Below are positions 37,474-45,484 of a stretch of DNA of 64,000 nucleotides, piece by piece (position 1 is the stretch's first letter; each line of letters begins with the position of its first letter). Both the position numbers and the translations under genes were made by a program. The stretch is from Altererythrobacter aquiaggeris. GTDB taxonomy: Bacteria; Pseudomonadota; Alphaproteobacteria; Sphingomonadales; Sphingomonadaceae. Under the pieces are notes generated by a model. That model was not told where the DNA came from, ran no database searches, and saw only the letters and a program-made list of their open reading frames with translations. The stretch spans positions 1,674,001 through 1,738,000 of the forward strand of contig NZ_JBANRL010000001.1 in assembly GCF_037154015.1 (NCBI RefSeq). The letters run 5' to 3'.

Positions 37474-37783
37474 GCAGCGCCTCGGCGATGCCGGGTGCCT
37501 CGATCACCAGTACCTGGCAGTCGGCAATGCCTTCGCGCAGCTTCTTCGCTTCGGCATACTCCGCGCTGTTCCAGAACGCATGGACCGCGTCCTTGTCCGG
37601 CCATTCCGAAATGACCATCGATGCGCCATCGCCGAACTCGCCCTCGAGCAGCTCGGCTCCCGGCGCGCGAATGAGGTAGCGCCCACCATATCTGGCGACC
37701 AGCTCGGCGGCCTTGGCTCCGTAACCGGTGATGAAGGCATCCCGGTCGGCAATTTTCGCCGTTACGATCATATAGGCAGGCAT
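37466..37783 (-). CDS. DUF1330 family protein
   Basis: 105 residues from ATG 37783, preceded by GGAGAGACC. Pattern PAYMIVTAKIADRDAFITGY, GGRYLIRAPGAELLEGEFGDGASMVISEWPDKDAVHAFWNSAEYAEAKKLREG is DUF1330, a ferredoxin-like alpha/beta barrel fold. No catalytic role is known. Unlike 20524-20997 it has no leader peptide. It lies between the exported nitrilase-like gene and a VOC gene. Confidence 0.85.
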   Translation of the reverse strand: MPAYMIVTAKIADRDAFITGYGAKAAELVARYGGRYLIRAPGAELLEGEFGDGASMVISEWPDKDAVHAFWNSAEYAEAKKLREGIADCQVLVIEAPGIAEALRG

Positions 37784-37809
37784 AGGTCTCTCCAGTCGGT
37801 GCGCAGCGA

Positions 37810-38949
37810 TCACCAGCGCGACTTCTCGCGCAGGAAGCGACCTGCATCGATCGTGTTGGTGGGCTGGTATCCATCCAGCAGGTTCGGCCCGTATGGGCTC
37901 CGATATCTTTCGAACACGGGCATTACGAGCTCGCTGTGCACCGTCGGCTGGCGATGCCGCGCGCGAAATTCGGCGATGGCAATGCGCCCGTATACCAGGG
38001 TTTCGAAATCGGTCTCGGATTGCTCGATAAATTCGCCGTCAGGACCGACGATGCCGGCGTGGCCCGGGTTGGAATCGGCGAGGTAATAGCGGTTTTCGGG
38101 CGATGCGCTGTTGTTTGCGATCGTGGAATAGACCCGGTTGTACATGGAGACGGCGCGGATATCGAGTTCGTTGTAATTGCCCGTCGCGGTCCGCAGCATG
38201 ATCTCCGCGCCCTTCATCGCGGCCGCCCGGAACAGCTCGGGCTCCAGTTGGGAGGAACTGGTGTAGAGATTGCCTAGCGGTGTGCGGATCACCGGGATGA
38301 CGTGATCCTGGCCATAGCGCTCGATATACTCGTCGAGCACGTCATAGATCGTGGTGGTAAAAAGCTCGCGGCCGCCAGGGAAGAACCCCTTGAGATTGCG
38401 CGCCTTCCAGTCCTTAGCCACGATCTCGCCCCGATCGTTCATGACGGTGGTTATCGAGAGCAGCCGCGTCGGCCAGTCAGGGTCCCGGACATAGGATCCG
38501 AAAACCAGCCAGGTGCCGTATTCGCGCGCCTTGGAGGCCAGCATCTCGGTCTCGGGACCGGGTATCTCGATGGCAACCTTGCGGGCATCCTCCAGATCCC
38601 ATGTGTGACTATAGCCAGTGATGGGAAACTCGTGGAACAGGATCATGTCCTTCGCCCCCGAGAAACCGTTCGCCGTGTCGATCACGTCGAGCATATGCTG
38701 CACATTGGCCTTGCGCGAGGCGGCGATCGAGCCAAGCTCGACGGGAACAACACGTGTCTGCGCCACCGCTATCGAAATGGTATCCTTCTTCAGCGGGACG
38801 GTCGAATAGCTGCCGTCGCTGCGCATCTCCAGCGTATCGCCCGCTGCTGCTGCGGCAGGAGACGCGAATGCGGTCCAGTCGAACGCACCGGCGGCCGCAA
38901 CGCCTAGTCCAGCGCCCAGCAATCCGCGGCGGTTGATCGCAGCTGCCAT
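37810..38949 (-). CDS. Exported nitrilase-superfamily protein lacking the catalytic cysteine
   Basis: 379 residues. Tat-type leader (INRRGLLGAGLGVAAAGAF), which is rare for this superfamily. Glu is present (ILFHEFPITGYS, ~residue 107) and Lys may be present (AKDWKARNLKGFF). At the nucleophile, where the family has CYDxxFPE, it reads SSSQLEPELFRAAAMKGAEIML, so the cysteine is serine, as in 18731-19789. The following GNYNELDIRAVSMYNRVY block is normal for the family. The two proteins therefore share a Cys-to-Ser change while being distant from one another and in different compartments. One-base overlap with the membrane-protein gene. Confidence 0.83.
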   Translation of the reverse strand: MAAAINRRGLLGAGLGVAAAGAFDWTAFASPAAAAAGDTLEMRSDGSYSTVPLKKDTISIAVAQTRVVPVELGSIAASRKANVQHMLDVIDTANGFSGAKDMILFHEFPITGYSHTWDLEDARKVAIEIPGPETEMLASKAREYGTWLVFGSYVRDPDWPTRLLSITTVMNDRGEIVAKDWKARNLKGFFPGGRELFTTTIYDVLDEYIERYGQDHVIPVIRTPLGNLYTSSSQLEPELFRAAAMKGAEIMLRTATGNYNELDIRAVSMYNRVYSTIANNSASPENRYYLADSNPGHAGIVGPDGEFIEQSETDFETLVYGRIAIAEFRARHRQPTVHSELVMPVFERYRSPYGPNLLDGYQPTNTIDAGRFLREKSRW

Positions 38950-39641
38950 CAGAAGGGCTTTACCGCACCGAGGAAGCAGACCCCGGCAATGGTGATCCAG
39001 TAGATATAGGCAGAAATTCGGGCCTGACCGATTTCGCGTGCGAGTGCCGCCTCCTGCTCTGCGTCAGGCCCCAAGGCGAGAACCCGGAACCGCTCGGTCC
39101 AGCGGCGCATGACCAGCCGGAGGAACAGGCCGATGCAAAGGGCAAACGCATAGAGCGCGATCTTGGCCGGATACCAGTCGTTCCCCTCGCCCGAAGTGAT
39201 CGGCCCACTGCCGCTGAACGCCATGAAGGCGATTACAAAAAGAGCGGCAATCAACGGATAGCGGAGCAACTCCTCGATCCGGGTAATGCGGATGCCGATG
39301 TCGGTCTCGCGCTTGAGGAAGGCAGCCCAGGTCATCGCCAGCCAGGCGGCGAAGAACAGCCACATCCACCAGATGCCCGCCCCATCGAGCATGGGGACGA
39401 AGCCGTAAAGCTTGCCCATGTGCAGGCCGAGCGGCAACAGCAGCACGATCCCGGTGCGCGCCAGGATATCGATCCGGTATGCAGTTTCCATATGCCGCTT
39501 GCGCTCTTCTAGCGAGAGCGTGTGATTGGTGACGTTGTAGCTGGTCTGGAAGACGCCCCATTCGCCGCCCAGCCAGTACACCATCGCGAGAATGTGGATC
39601 CATCGCAGGATCGACAGCTCGTGCGTTGCAAGAAATTCCAT
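38949..39641 (-). CDS. Multipass membrane protein, PuuD (urate oxidase N-terminal)/CopD-like
   Basis: 230 residues, about six membrane helices. First helix LRWIHILAMVYWLGGEWGVF has the His and WLG motif seen in the membrane domain of PuuD-type urate oxidases; the end is CFLGAVKPF. It is the paralogue of 11704-12378. In PuuD proteins this membrane domain is fused to a C-terminal cytochrome c; here the cytochrome c is a separate gene at 41336-41800. A role in heme-linked oxidation of a periplasmic or membrane substrate is therefore inferred, not shown. Confidence 0.6.
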   Translation of the reverse strand: MEFLATHELSILRWIHILAMVYWLGGEWGVFQTSYNVTNHTLSLEERKRHMETAYRIDILARTGIVLLLPLGLHMGKLYGFVPMLDGAGIWWMWLFFAAWLAMTWAAFLKRETDIGIRITRIEELLRYPLIAALFVIAFMAFSGSGPITSGEGNDWYPAKIALYAFALCIGLFLRLVMRRWTERFRVLALGPDAEQEAALAREIGQARISAYIYWITIAGVCFLGAVKPF

Positions 39642-39665
39642 GTCCCCTCCCCTTGCGCGTGCGCG

Positions 39666-40025
39666 CTACTCCTCCGAGAGCTTCTTGACCCAATCCATCA
39701 CGGGCGGCTCGTCGGCCTCCATCGCTTCGACCTGCTGTTGGAAACCCCGCATGATCCGCGCGACATAGGCGCGTGTCGCGAGCCCGCGTTCCTCACCCGC
39801 CTCCCGGTCGGGCTCATAGCTTTCGATGTCGGCGCGGCTGAGCGTTCCCTTCGCGTCGAGCAGCCGCTCCACCGTATCCTGTCGCTCGCGCAGGGCCGAT
39901 ACCTCTGCTGCGAGCGCGAAGACGACCGAATACAGTCGATCGAGTGCCGGGTCGTCGAAATATTCGGGCCGCTTGCCCTTGGCCTTGCGTCCCGAAAGAG
40001 CGACCCAGTCAAACTCCTCGCTCAT
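39666..40025 (-). CDS. Hypothetical protein with coiled-coil region
   Basis: 119 residues, charged. Residues ~25-60 (LYSVVFALAAEVSALRERQDTVERLL) form a likely coiled coil or helical dimerisation segment; ~63-95 (GTLSRADIESYEPD ... RAYVARIMRGFQQQVE) is helical. No signal peptide, no membrane segment and no recognised domain. It overlaps the methyltransferase gene by ATGA, so it could be its partner subunit. I do not recognise a family. Confidence 0.65.
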   Translation of the reverse strand: MSEEFDWVALSGRKAKGKRPEYFDDPALDRLYSVVFALAAEVSALRERQDTVERLLDAKGTLSRADIESYEPDREAGEERGLATRAYVARIMRGFQQQVEAMEADEPPVMDWVKKLSEE

Positions 40026-41236
40026 GCCGCTTCCGCCTCACATGCGGGCTTCCATGCGCCGTACGCGTTCCAAATTGCGGCGCGACCGAAATCCTCTTCC
40101 TCGCCATCGGCAGCCGGTGGAAAGATTTCGGGATCGACAACTGCACGCACCCCGGCGACGAACTGGCTGTCTGCCGGGAAGCCCGCATCGGCCATGACCT
40201 GCTTCAGGTCCTGACCGTGCATCGCCGACCAGAATGGCTCGTTGTTGTTGAACGCATCCCAGTCGCGCATGAATTGCTCGAACAGCGGCATTTCCTCGGA
40301 ATATTGCGGCTGCTCGATTTGAAAGATCAGCCCGCCAGGCGCGAGCACCCGGTGCGCCTCCGCAAGCACGCGAGGCATGGATTTGGCGGACAGTTCGTGC
40401 AGGAACATCGTCGTCTGCACCCAGTCGAAATAGCCGTCCTCAAAGCGCGACAGGTCCTCGCCGCTAGCCTGGACGAACCTGATGTTCTTCACGCCAAGCG
40501 CGGCGGCGCGCGCCGCTCCGTAGCGCAGGCTGGCGGCAGCCGTGTCGATCGCGATCACTTCGGCATCGGGATAGGCCTGAGCGATCGGAACGGCATTGTG
40601 TCCGACCGTCGCGCCGATATCGAGGATACGCCTGGGCGACCAATCGGGCCGCTGCTTCTTCGCCCATTCCACGACTGCCTGCCCACCGCCATCATTGAGC
40701 CCGCCCAGCGCGCCTCCGGTCGTGGCGAACAGGCCGACATCGTAATTGGCACCGACGGTGACATCTCCTGTGCGTTCTTCACCGTGGTAGCCGCCCGGCT
40801 GACAGTGGATATCCACGGCCGTCTGGTAATAGGGCTGCTCGATCGAAGGATCGAGCTCGAGCATTCCCGAATGCTCATTGTACTGGCGTGCCATCGCATC
40901 GAGTTCGTCGAGCTGCCGGAGCACGACCTGCCGGCCAAAGTGCTGGCGCATTTCCATCGAGTTGCGCTTGAGGGCAGACCACATTCGGTGCCAGCTGTCC
41001 TCGTTCATCGCGTCGCGGATCTCATACCTGTGCTCCGGATCGCGGCCATGCTCGGCACGGAACTTCGGCAACACCCGCTTTTCGTAAGCGAGCTTGTTTC
41101 CCGACCCTATCGAGCCGGACAGATAGCGGTTGAAAGCAGTGAGGAAATTGAATCGCGCTGCTTCGTCATGATTGGTGCGCGGCATCATCTCGTGCCGCGT
41201 AAGCGCTGTGTATGGCGGGGGTAGATCGGCAGCCAT
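40022..41236 (-). CDS. Class I SAM-dependent methyltransferase with a long N-terminal region
   Basis: 404 residues. A Rossmann SAM domain lies at ~200-320: RILDIGATVGHNAVPIAQAYPDAEVIAID (motif I) and WVQTTMFLHELSAKSMP, EAHRVLAPGGLIF. Residues 1-~190 are a helical module with no family I recognise (KRNSMEMRQHFG, LDELDAMARQYNE, and Gly/His-rich QPGGYHGEERTGD). Together with the 119-residue protein that follows it may form a complex. First gene of a 12-gene leftward operon. The start codon ATG 41236 follows AGGAGG and an operator 15 bp upstream. Methyl acceptor unknown. Confidence 0.82.
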   Translation of the reverse strand: MAADLPPPYTALTRHEMMPRTNHDEAARFNFLTAFNRYLSGSIGSGNKLAYEKRVLPKFRAEHGRDPEHRYEIRDAMNEDSWHRMWSALKRNSMEMRQHFGRQVVLRQLDELDAMARQYNEHSGMLELDPSIEQPYYQTAVDIHCQPGGYHGEERTGDVTVGANYDVGLFATTGGALGGLNDGGGQAVVEWAKKQRPDWSPRRILDIGATVGHNAVPIAQAYPDAEVIAIDTAAASLRYGAARAAALGVKNIRFVQASGEDLSRFEDGYFDWVQTTMFLHELSAKSMPRVLAEAHRVLAPGGLIFQIEQPQYSEEMPLFEQFMRDWDAFNNNEPFWSAMHGQDLKQVMADAGFPADSQFVAGVRAVVDPEIFPPAADGEEEDFGRAAIWNAYGAWKPACEAEAA

Positions 41237-41250
41237 ATCAAGACCCTCCT

Positions 41251-41270
41251 AAATTTGTCCGGACAAATTT
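41251..41270. promoter_or_regulatory. Palindromic operator, copy 8 (20-bp perfect) with -35
   Basis: The longest and most symmetrical copy (AAATTTGTCC/GGACAAATTT). On the minus strand a TTGACA at 41294-41289 lies 18 bp upstream, so the site spans the -10 and start of the leftward promoter; the AGGAGG of the methyltransferase follows directly. It is 65 bp before the GTG of the cytochrome gene and may also control it. Confidence 0.88.
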
Positions 41271-41335
41271 GACTGAAGCTTTTCATTGTGTCAACGCTGC
41301 AACGCCAACTCGGTGAATTTTCTGGAGGGCAAAGC

Positions 41336-41800
41336 GTGTCAACAATCGATTCGCGCAAGATCGGCATCGTGGCCAGCTGCACCGCATTCCTCATCCTTAG
41401 TGGCTGCGGCTCGCAGGAAGAAACATCGGTCGCAGATAGCACGGTTGCGACAGTGCCTACTGCGGAGGCTTCGTTGGACCCGCAAGCTGCGGTGGCGCAA
41501 TGCAGGACATGCCACACGTTCGGCGAAGGCGAACCGCACAGGGTCGGGCCCAACCTATGGGACGTTCACGGCAAGACCGCGGCAAGCCAGCCGGGCTACC
41601 AGTATTCGAGCGCTCTTGCTGGCTCCGAACTGGTGTGGAACGACTTTACGCTCCACGCATATCTCGAAAGCCCGCGCAAGACTGTTCCCGGTGGGAAGAT
41701 GTCGTTTGCAGGACTGCGCGACGAAACGAAGCGCCAGGCGATCATCGATTACATGAAAAGCACGGCAAGCGCGCCTGAGAAATCTGCGCCATCAGACTGA
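41336..41800 (+). CDS. Lipoprotein c-type cytochrome
   Basis: 154 residues from GTG 41336, preceded by CTGGAGGG; an earlier ATG at 41288 lacks a site. Lipobox ILSGCGSQ at residues ~17-24, then a spacer and a class I cytochrome c domain with heme site CRTCH (~residue 60) and axial Met in GGKMSFAGL. Anchored to the outer face of the inner membrane, it could accept electrons from the periplasmic flavin amine oxidase or from the PuuD-like membrane proteins. Divergent from the methyltransferase operon. Confidence 0.85.
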   Translation: MSTIDSRKIGIVASCTAFLILSGCGSQEETSVADSTVATVPTAEASLDPQAAVAQCRTCHTFGEGEPHRVGPNLWDVHGKTAASQPGYQYSSALAGSELVWNDFTLHAYLESPRKTVPGGKMSFAGLRDETKRQAIIDYMKSTASAPEKSAPSD

Positions 41801-42017
41801 ATTGCGATTGGTAGCGGAGGAGGGAAATATAGAGAGCATATAACGTGCTGATTTACCTAATAAACTTTTTGAGTCGTCTTGCAAATACCCCCATCAATAC
41901 CCCCAAAATCGGACAGATGAGATAAAGCGCCTTTGGCAAACGACGACTTGTTATTCGTAGTGACTGGTAAAACGAGCGTCGGCCGTTTTTGGGCCGATCA
42001 GAAGGCGAAACGCCAGG
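41801..42017. other. Junction between catabolic and metal islands; AATACCCCCA repeat
   Basis: 217 bp without a gene, AT-richer than its flanks. AATACCCCCA occurs at 41884-41893 and 41896-41905 (12-bp period), followed by AAAATC. Repeats of this form occur beside tyrosine-integrase genes in some alphaproteobacterial islands, so it may be a remnant attachment or integrase-upstream sequence; no integrase or tRNA gene is present in the window to confirm this. Confidence 0.4.
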
Positions 42018-42428
42018 TCACGATCCATGCGCCTGATCGGACATCGAGGGCATGTCATGGTCGGGCATGGATGGCATATAGTGGCCCGCATGAGGATCGG
42101 GTGTGTTGCTAGGCTGGGCATTCACCGGCGGGGGAGTGGCCGCAGGGGACGACGCTACTACCGGAGTGCTCGCCGGTCGGTCTGGTTGCCTACCGGCAGT
42201 CGCAGCTTCACCCGAGCGGTTCGTGTTGGCCTCTCCAGCGGGAAAGGCAGCGTTGTCTCTTTCGCCTTCGCCAGCACCTGTACTCTCGGTCGGCGGGGCC
42301 GTATACAGTGGCAAGGCTTCAGCTTCTGATGAAGTGTCCTGCGTCTGATCACAGGCAGCGAGCCCTAGCCCCAATGCCGCCGCAGCAAGGGGGGCAACAA
42401 ACGCGTTCCGATTTGATCTGCGCATCAT
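42018..42428 (-). CDS. Small lipoprotein with His/Met-rich end, probable metal binding
   Basis: 136 residues from ATG 42428 (next codon also ATG), preceded by GAAGGATAG. Lipobox GLGLAACDQT; a long low-complexity Pro/Ala/Thr/Gly region; and a C-terminal DPHAGHYMPSMPDHDMPSMS that is rich in His and Met and could bind copper. No enzyme motif. It lies directly after the DUF2231 gene. Probably a periplasmic copper-binding accessory protein in the resistance island. Confidence 0.75.
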   Translation of the reverse strand: MMRRSNRNAFVAPLAAAALGLGLAACDQTQDTSSEAEALPLYTAPPTESTGAGEGERDNAAFPAGEANTNRSGEAATAGRQPDRPASTPVVASSPAATPPPVNAQPSNTPDPHAGHYMPSMPDHDMPSMSDQAHGS

Positions 42429-42436
42429 TCTATCCT

Positions 42437-43066
42437 TCAAAGCCAGGAGATACCAAGATGATTGGCACCGTGCGCAAGCTCGCCGCCCAGAAATCCCTGC
42501 ACCAGCACTAGAGCGGCCATGGCAAAGATTGCGGCGCGAAACGCGGTCCGGCTCGCGGAAGCACGGCTCGCCAGATAGGCCATCGCCAGACCGAGAACCG
42601 CGATCAGCATTCCGTTCCAGCGATGAACCTGCATCGCAGTATCTCCGCCGAACCAGAGACCGGTATGGATCCAACCGAATATGGCCGCCACGACCGCCCC
42701 GGCGGCACCGCCATAAACAAGTACGCGCACTGCCGACTCTAGGCCTGTGCCCTTCCGTGCGATGACGAATAGCTCGGTGAGAGCGGCCATAAAGAACAAG
42801 GCGATCGGAAAGTGTACGGTGGCGGGATGCAGCGACTTGAGCACACCGACCACGCCCTTGTCGCCTTCGTCTGCATCTTGTCCCTTCGCCCCGTCATGAT
42901 CAGCAGCCGTGTCGCCGTGCCCCTGCGCAGCCTGGATATCTTTTGACGCCGCATCGGAGACGACAGCACTGGCCGCTTCGCCATGTTCCTCGTCGCCATG
43001 GGCCTGGGCCGGACTTATCCAGAGCAGACTGGCGGCCACAATAGCCATGAATTGTATTCGTTTCAT
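42437..43066 (-). CDS. DUF2231 membrane protein with His-rich leader
   Basis: 209 residues. A signal peptide ends AQAHGDEEHG, and ~35 residues are His/Asp-rich (GHGDTAADHDGAKGQDADEGD), followed by LHPATVHFPIALFFMAALTELF, the DUF2231 signature, and four membrane helices. DUF2231 proteins are found in copper and redox operons; the biochemical role is unknown. The His-rich loop points to metal binding on the periplasmic side. Followed 8 bp later by the metal-binding lipoprotein gene. Confidence 0.85.
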   Translation of the reverse strand: MKRIQFMAIVAASLLWISPAQAHGDEEHGEAASAVVSDAASKDIQAAQGHGDTAADHDGAKGQDADEGDKGVVGVLKSLHPATVHFPIALFFMAALTELFVIARKGTGLESAVRVLVYGGAAGAVVAAIFGWIHTGLWFGGDTAMQVHRWNGMLIAVLGLAMAYLASRASASRTAFRAAIFAMAALVLVQGFLGGELAHGANHLGISWL

Positions 43067-43170
43067 TCTCTACGGGCTCCGGTCTTGGCGATGGTCGTGC
43101 AACCTATTGTGTCTGTAATGCTCTGCGAACCTTCATCTCTTGCGGTGATAGAGCGCGGCGATCGTCGACG

Positions 43171-43195
43171 CGTGAGGGTTCAAATTTTACTCACG
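43171..43195. promoter_or_regulatory. Inverted repeat CGTGAG-N13-CTCACG
   Basis: Perfect 6-bp arms (CGTGAG at 43171-43176, CTCACG at 43190-43195) within the 215-bp gap upstream of the DUF2231 gene. The arms are separated by about one helical turn plus, so a dimeric regulator could bind. No known family was matched. Confidence 0.4.
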
Positions 43196-43238
43196 AGATG
43201 GTCGGACCTCCTGCCTTGCACCGCGCCCTGGTAAGAGT

Positions 43239-43274
43239 GTGGCCAGGCTCAGGCACAAAGCGAGAGCCCGGCCA
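43239..43274 (-). terminator. Hairpin after the Met/His-rich protein gene
   Basis: GTGGCCAGGCTC (43239-43250) pairs with GAGCCCGGCCAC (43263-43274), a 12-bp stem with one G-T type mismatch and a 12-base loop. It directly follows the stop of the gene at 43282 on the minus strand. There is no strong T run after it. Confidence 0.5.
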
Positions 43275-43281
43275 CCGCCTC

Positions 43282-43671
43282 CTAATCGTCTTGCGCCATG
43301 TTCTCGTGAGCCGCCATCTGCTCCATCATGTCATGCATCATCATCATGTGCTGGTGACAGGCCGCCATCATATCGGCGTTGTCCCCCTGCATCATGCCCG
43401 CCATGTGTTCCTGCATTTTTGCACGATGTTCGGCCATAAGCCTTTGGCGTTCGGCAGGATCGCTCGCCGCGTGGGCCTGCTGCATCAGCGCGCGCATTTC
43501 AGCCATCTTCTCGCGGTGGGCCGTCATGGCCGCCGAATCCTGCATCATATGGCCAGCGTGTGACTGCTGCTGCGCCGCCGCTTGATCCCCGTGGTCATGC
43601 TGTTGCCGGGCCATTGCCGGGGTGGTTGCCAGGCCGGTGGCGAGCGCGAAAGCTAGAACTGTCAGTTTCAT
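43282..43671 (-). CDS. Exported Met/His-rich periplasmic protein (copper-binding)
   Basis: 129 residues from ATG 43671 with GAAAGGAAAT upstream. Signal peptide (FALATGLATTPAMA), then HDHGDQAAAQQQSHAGHMMQ and a helical region with repeated Met and His (MMQGDNADMMAACHQHMMMMHDMMEQMAAHENMA). The form resembles the CopK/Spy-like or 'periplasmic copper-binding' proteins that buffer metal. No enzyme motif. The GAEMRALMQQ helical repeats suggest a coiled or helical bundle. Confidence 0.8.
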   Translation of the reverse strand: MKLTVLAFALATGLATTPAMARQQHDHGDQAAAQQQSHAGHMMQDSAAMTAHREKMAEMRALMQQAHAASDPAERQRLMAEHRAKMQEHMAGMMQGDNADMMAACHQHMMMMHDMMEQMAAHENMAQDD

Positions 43672-43894
43672 GGTCGATTTCCTTTCGTCGGTCTTGCGGT
43701 GGATGCTGTGTGCAGTCATCCTCTTTACGCAGCCGCCATCTCTTCCCCTCAAACAATCCGCAGCAGCGGTGGGGCTGGTGGGCCGAAGCACGGCCGGTTG
43801 CAGCGGTGCGGTTTTTCGGCCACCTTTTTGAGAGAAGCCGATAACGACGAATGGGGAGTATCATGGTGCCAGCAGAGCCGTCGGAGAAGCAGTC

Positions 43895-44182
43895 GTGAGC
43901 ACGGTCAATGAGAACGGCAGCTGGGATATCCCGGAGCCCGATCATGCCGATCTGGTGCAAATGCGCATTCGCCTCATTACTCTCGAGAACATAGTTCTTG
44001 GCCTTTTGTCCGGGGCGAGCGATGAACAGATCGAACAGATTAGGAAACGTGCGGACATGATCGAACCGCGCCCCGATGCGAGCCGGCACCCGCTTACCGA
44101 ACTGGCAGCAGGTGACATGCGGAAATTTCTCAAACGCGCTGCTCGCATGGCCGAGTCGGAGGGCCGCGAAAATCATGACTGA
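43895..44182 (+). CDS. Hypothetical protein
   Basis: 95 residues from GTG 43895, with GGAGAAG upstream. Starts with a short 11-codon ORF at 43863 (MVPAEPSEKQS) whose stop overlaps this GTG. The protein is polar; a central LRLITLENIVLGLLSGASDEQIEQIRK helix is amphipathic. No family recognised. Orientation and position between two leftward copper genes make it a separate unit. Confidence 0.6.
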   Translation: MSTVNENGSWDIPEPDHADLVQMRIRLITLENIVLGLLSGASDEQIEQIRKRADMIEPRPDASRHPLTELAAGDMRKFLKRAARMAESEGRENHD

Positions 44183-44275
44183 TCCGGGCTTTGGGGCAGC
44201 GAAGGCGCTATGCAGGAAGTGGAAATCCGGCCGCTTGCTATTTGCTGGCGCAGATTTTTCGGGCGTACCTGCAAC

Positions 44276-44716
44276 ATGACCAGAACCCATTGGCTGATCC
44301 TTATTTGCGGGAGCCTGATCGCGTTCGTCTGGGAGATTTTCCAGATGCCATTCTTCGAACCGGGTGATCTCGAACCCTTCGAGCGGACCATTCGCTGCGG
44401 CATTGCAAGCCTGGGCGATGGCGTGATCCTGCTGACAGCTTATAGCCTTGCAGGATTACGTGGCGGGCACGCGTGGCTCTGGCAAGCCGCCAAAATGCCC
44501 TATGCGATCTATTTCGGCTTCGGGCTTGTCGTCGCGATCGCCGTCGAAATGATCGCCACATCGCTTCCGGCAAACAGTTTCCTGAGCTGGCGCTACAGCG
44601 AGTTGATGCCGCAAGAGCCAGTGACGGGACTGGCGCTGATCCCGATCGCGATGTGGACGATCGTGCCCGCGCTAACGATCCTTCTGGTCCGCTTTGCCCG
44701 AGCCGAACCTGATTAA
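44276..44716 (+). CDS. Small membrane protein, copper-island associated
   Basis: 146 residues from ATG 44276 (an in-frame ATG at 44210 would add 22 residues). About four membrane helices: WLILICGSLIAFVWEIF, ASLGDGVILLTAYSLAGL, YAIYFGFGLVVAIAVEMIA and TGLALIPIAMWTIVPALTILLV. No metal motif visible. I do not recognise the family; it is a plausible membrane accessory of the resistance island. Convergent with the PepSY gene. Confidence 0.62.
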   Translation: MTRTHWLILICGSLIAFVWEIFQMPFFEPGDLEPFERTIRCGIASLGDGVILLTAYSLAGLRGGHAWLWQAAKMPYAIYFGFGLVVAIAVEMIATSLPANSFLSWRYSELMPQEPVTGLALIPIAMWTIVPALTILLVRFARAEPD

Positions 44717-44729
44717 ACTGGGAGCGGCT

Positions 44730-45464
44730 TCAGGGGGCATTCGGCACATGTTTCGCCCGCCGCCTGATCCTGGGAAACCGGTTGGCAAGCAGGACAAAGC
44801 CCGAAACCGCGATGATTGTCCCGCCGATCCCGAACAGTAGCAGCCACCAGCTGTTGATGCGGTCGCGCTGCGTCCAGTCCATGATATGCAGCCCCCAGAT
44901 AAAATCGAACAGACGCCAGGTGTCGCTGCGGGCAGCGAGCACCGAGCCGCTCGATGCATCGATGTAGACGCGGGTATTGTCCTCATCGCCATAGGTAATC
45001 TGCCACGCGGGGAACGGACCCCGGAATTCGGTCCCGACAGCACCTTCGATGAGGCGCGTGGTCGCTATGGTGGTTGGTGGCCCCGTCCAAGCATGGCGAG
45101 CGATGGCCTGTGCGCTCGCGCTCGAAAGAGGCGAAAGGAGAGCGCCGCTGTTCGGGTCGCGGAGCGTGACGCTTCCATCGTCCCGACGGATCTCGGTTAC
45201 TGTCCTGCCGCCGACCGCGCGCGTCGCAAGGGAAACCACCCCCTCCCTGCTATCGAGCCACTCGGGCATGGCAGCATTAGCGGGCAGAACCTCCGGTGCG
45301 CGCGAAACGACATGTTCGGACCGGACCTCTTCGATGTCGAGGAACGACATCAGCGCCCCGGTGGCCATCCATAGAAGCACCTGGACGCCGACAAAGACTG
45401 CCAGCCATTTGTGAAGCTTGCTGCCCAGCACATGCAGACGCAGCTTGAAAGAGCGTGTCGCCAA
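44730..45464 (-). CDS. PepSY-domain membrane protein
   Basis: 244 residues with membrane helices at the N-terminus (LHKWLAVFVGVQVLLWMATGALMSF) and near the end (WWLLLFGIGGTIIAVSGFVLLA). The first helix has a His and the W-T-G pattern of PepSY_TM proteins; the middle (GTEFRGPFPAWQITYGDEDNTRVYIDASSGSVLA) is a PepSY-type periplasmic domain. Such proteins are often reductases or transport partners in siderophore or copper uptake. Role here likely in metal redox, not established. Follows the NTF2-like gene by 20 bp. Confidence 0.83.
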   Translation of the reverse strand: MATRSFKLRLHVLGSKLHKWLAVFVGVQVLLWMATGALMSFLDIEEVRSEHVVSRAPEVLPANAAMPEWLDSREGVVSLATRAVGGRTVTEIRRDDGSVTLRDPNSGALLSPLSSASAQAIARHAWTGPPTTIATTRLIEGAVGTEFRGPFPAWQITYGDEDNTRVYIDASSGSVLAARSDTWRLFDFIWGLHIMDWTQRDRINSWWLLLFGIGGTIIAVSGFVLLANRFPRIRRRAKHVPNAP

Positions 45465-45484
45465 TCGGTGTTCCCCCGATCAAA

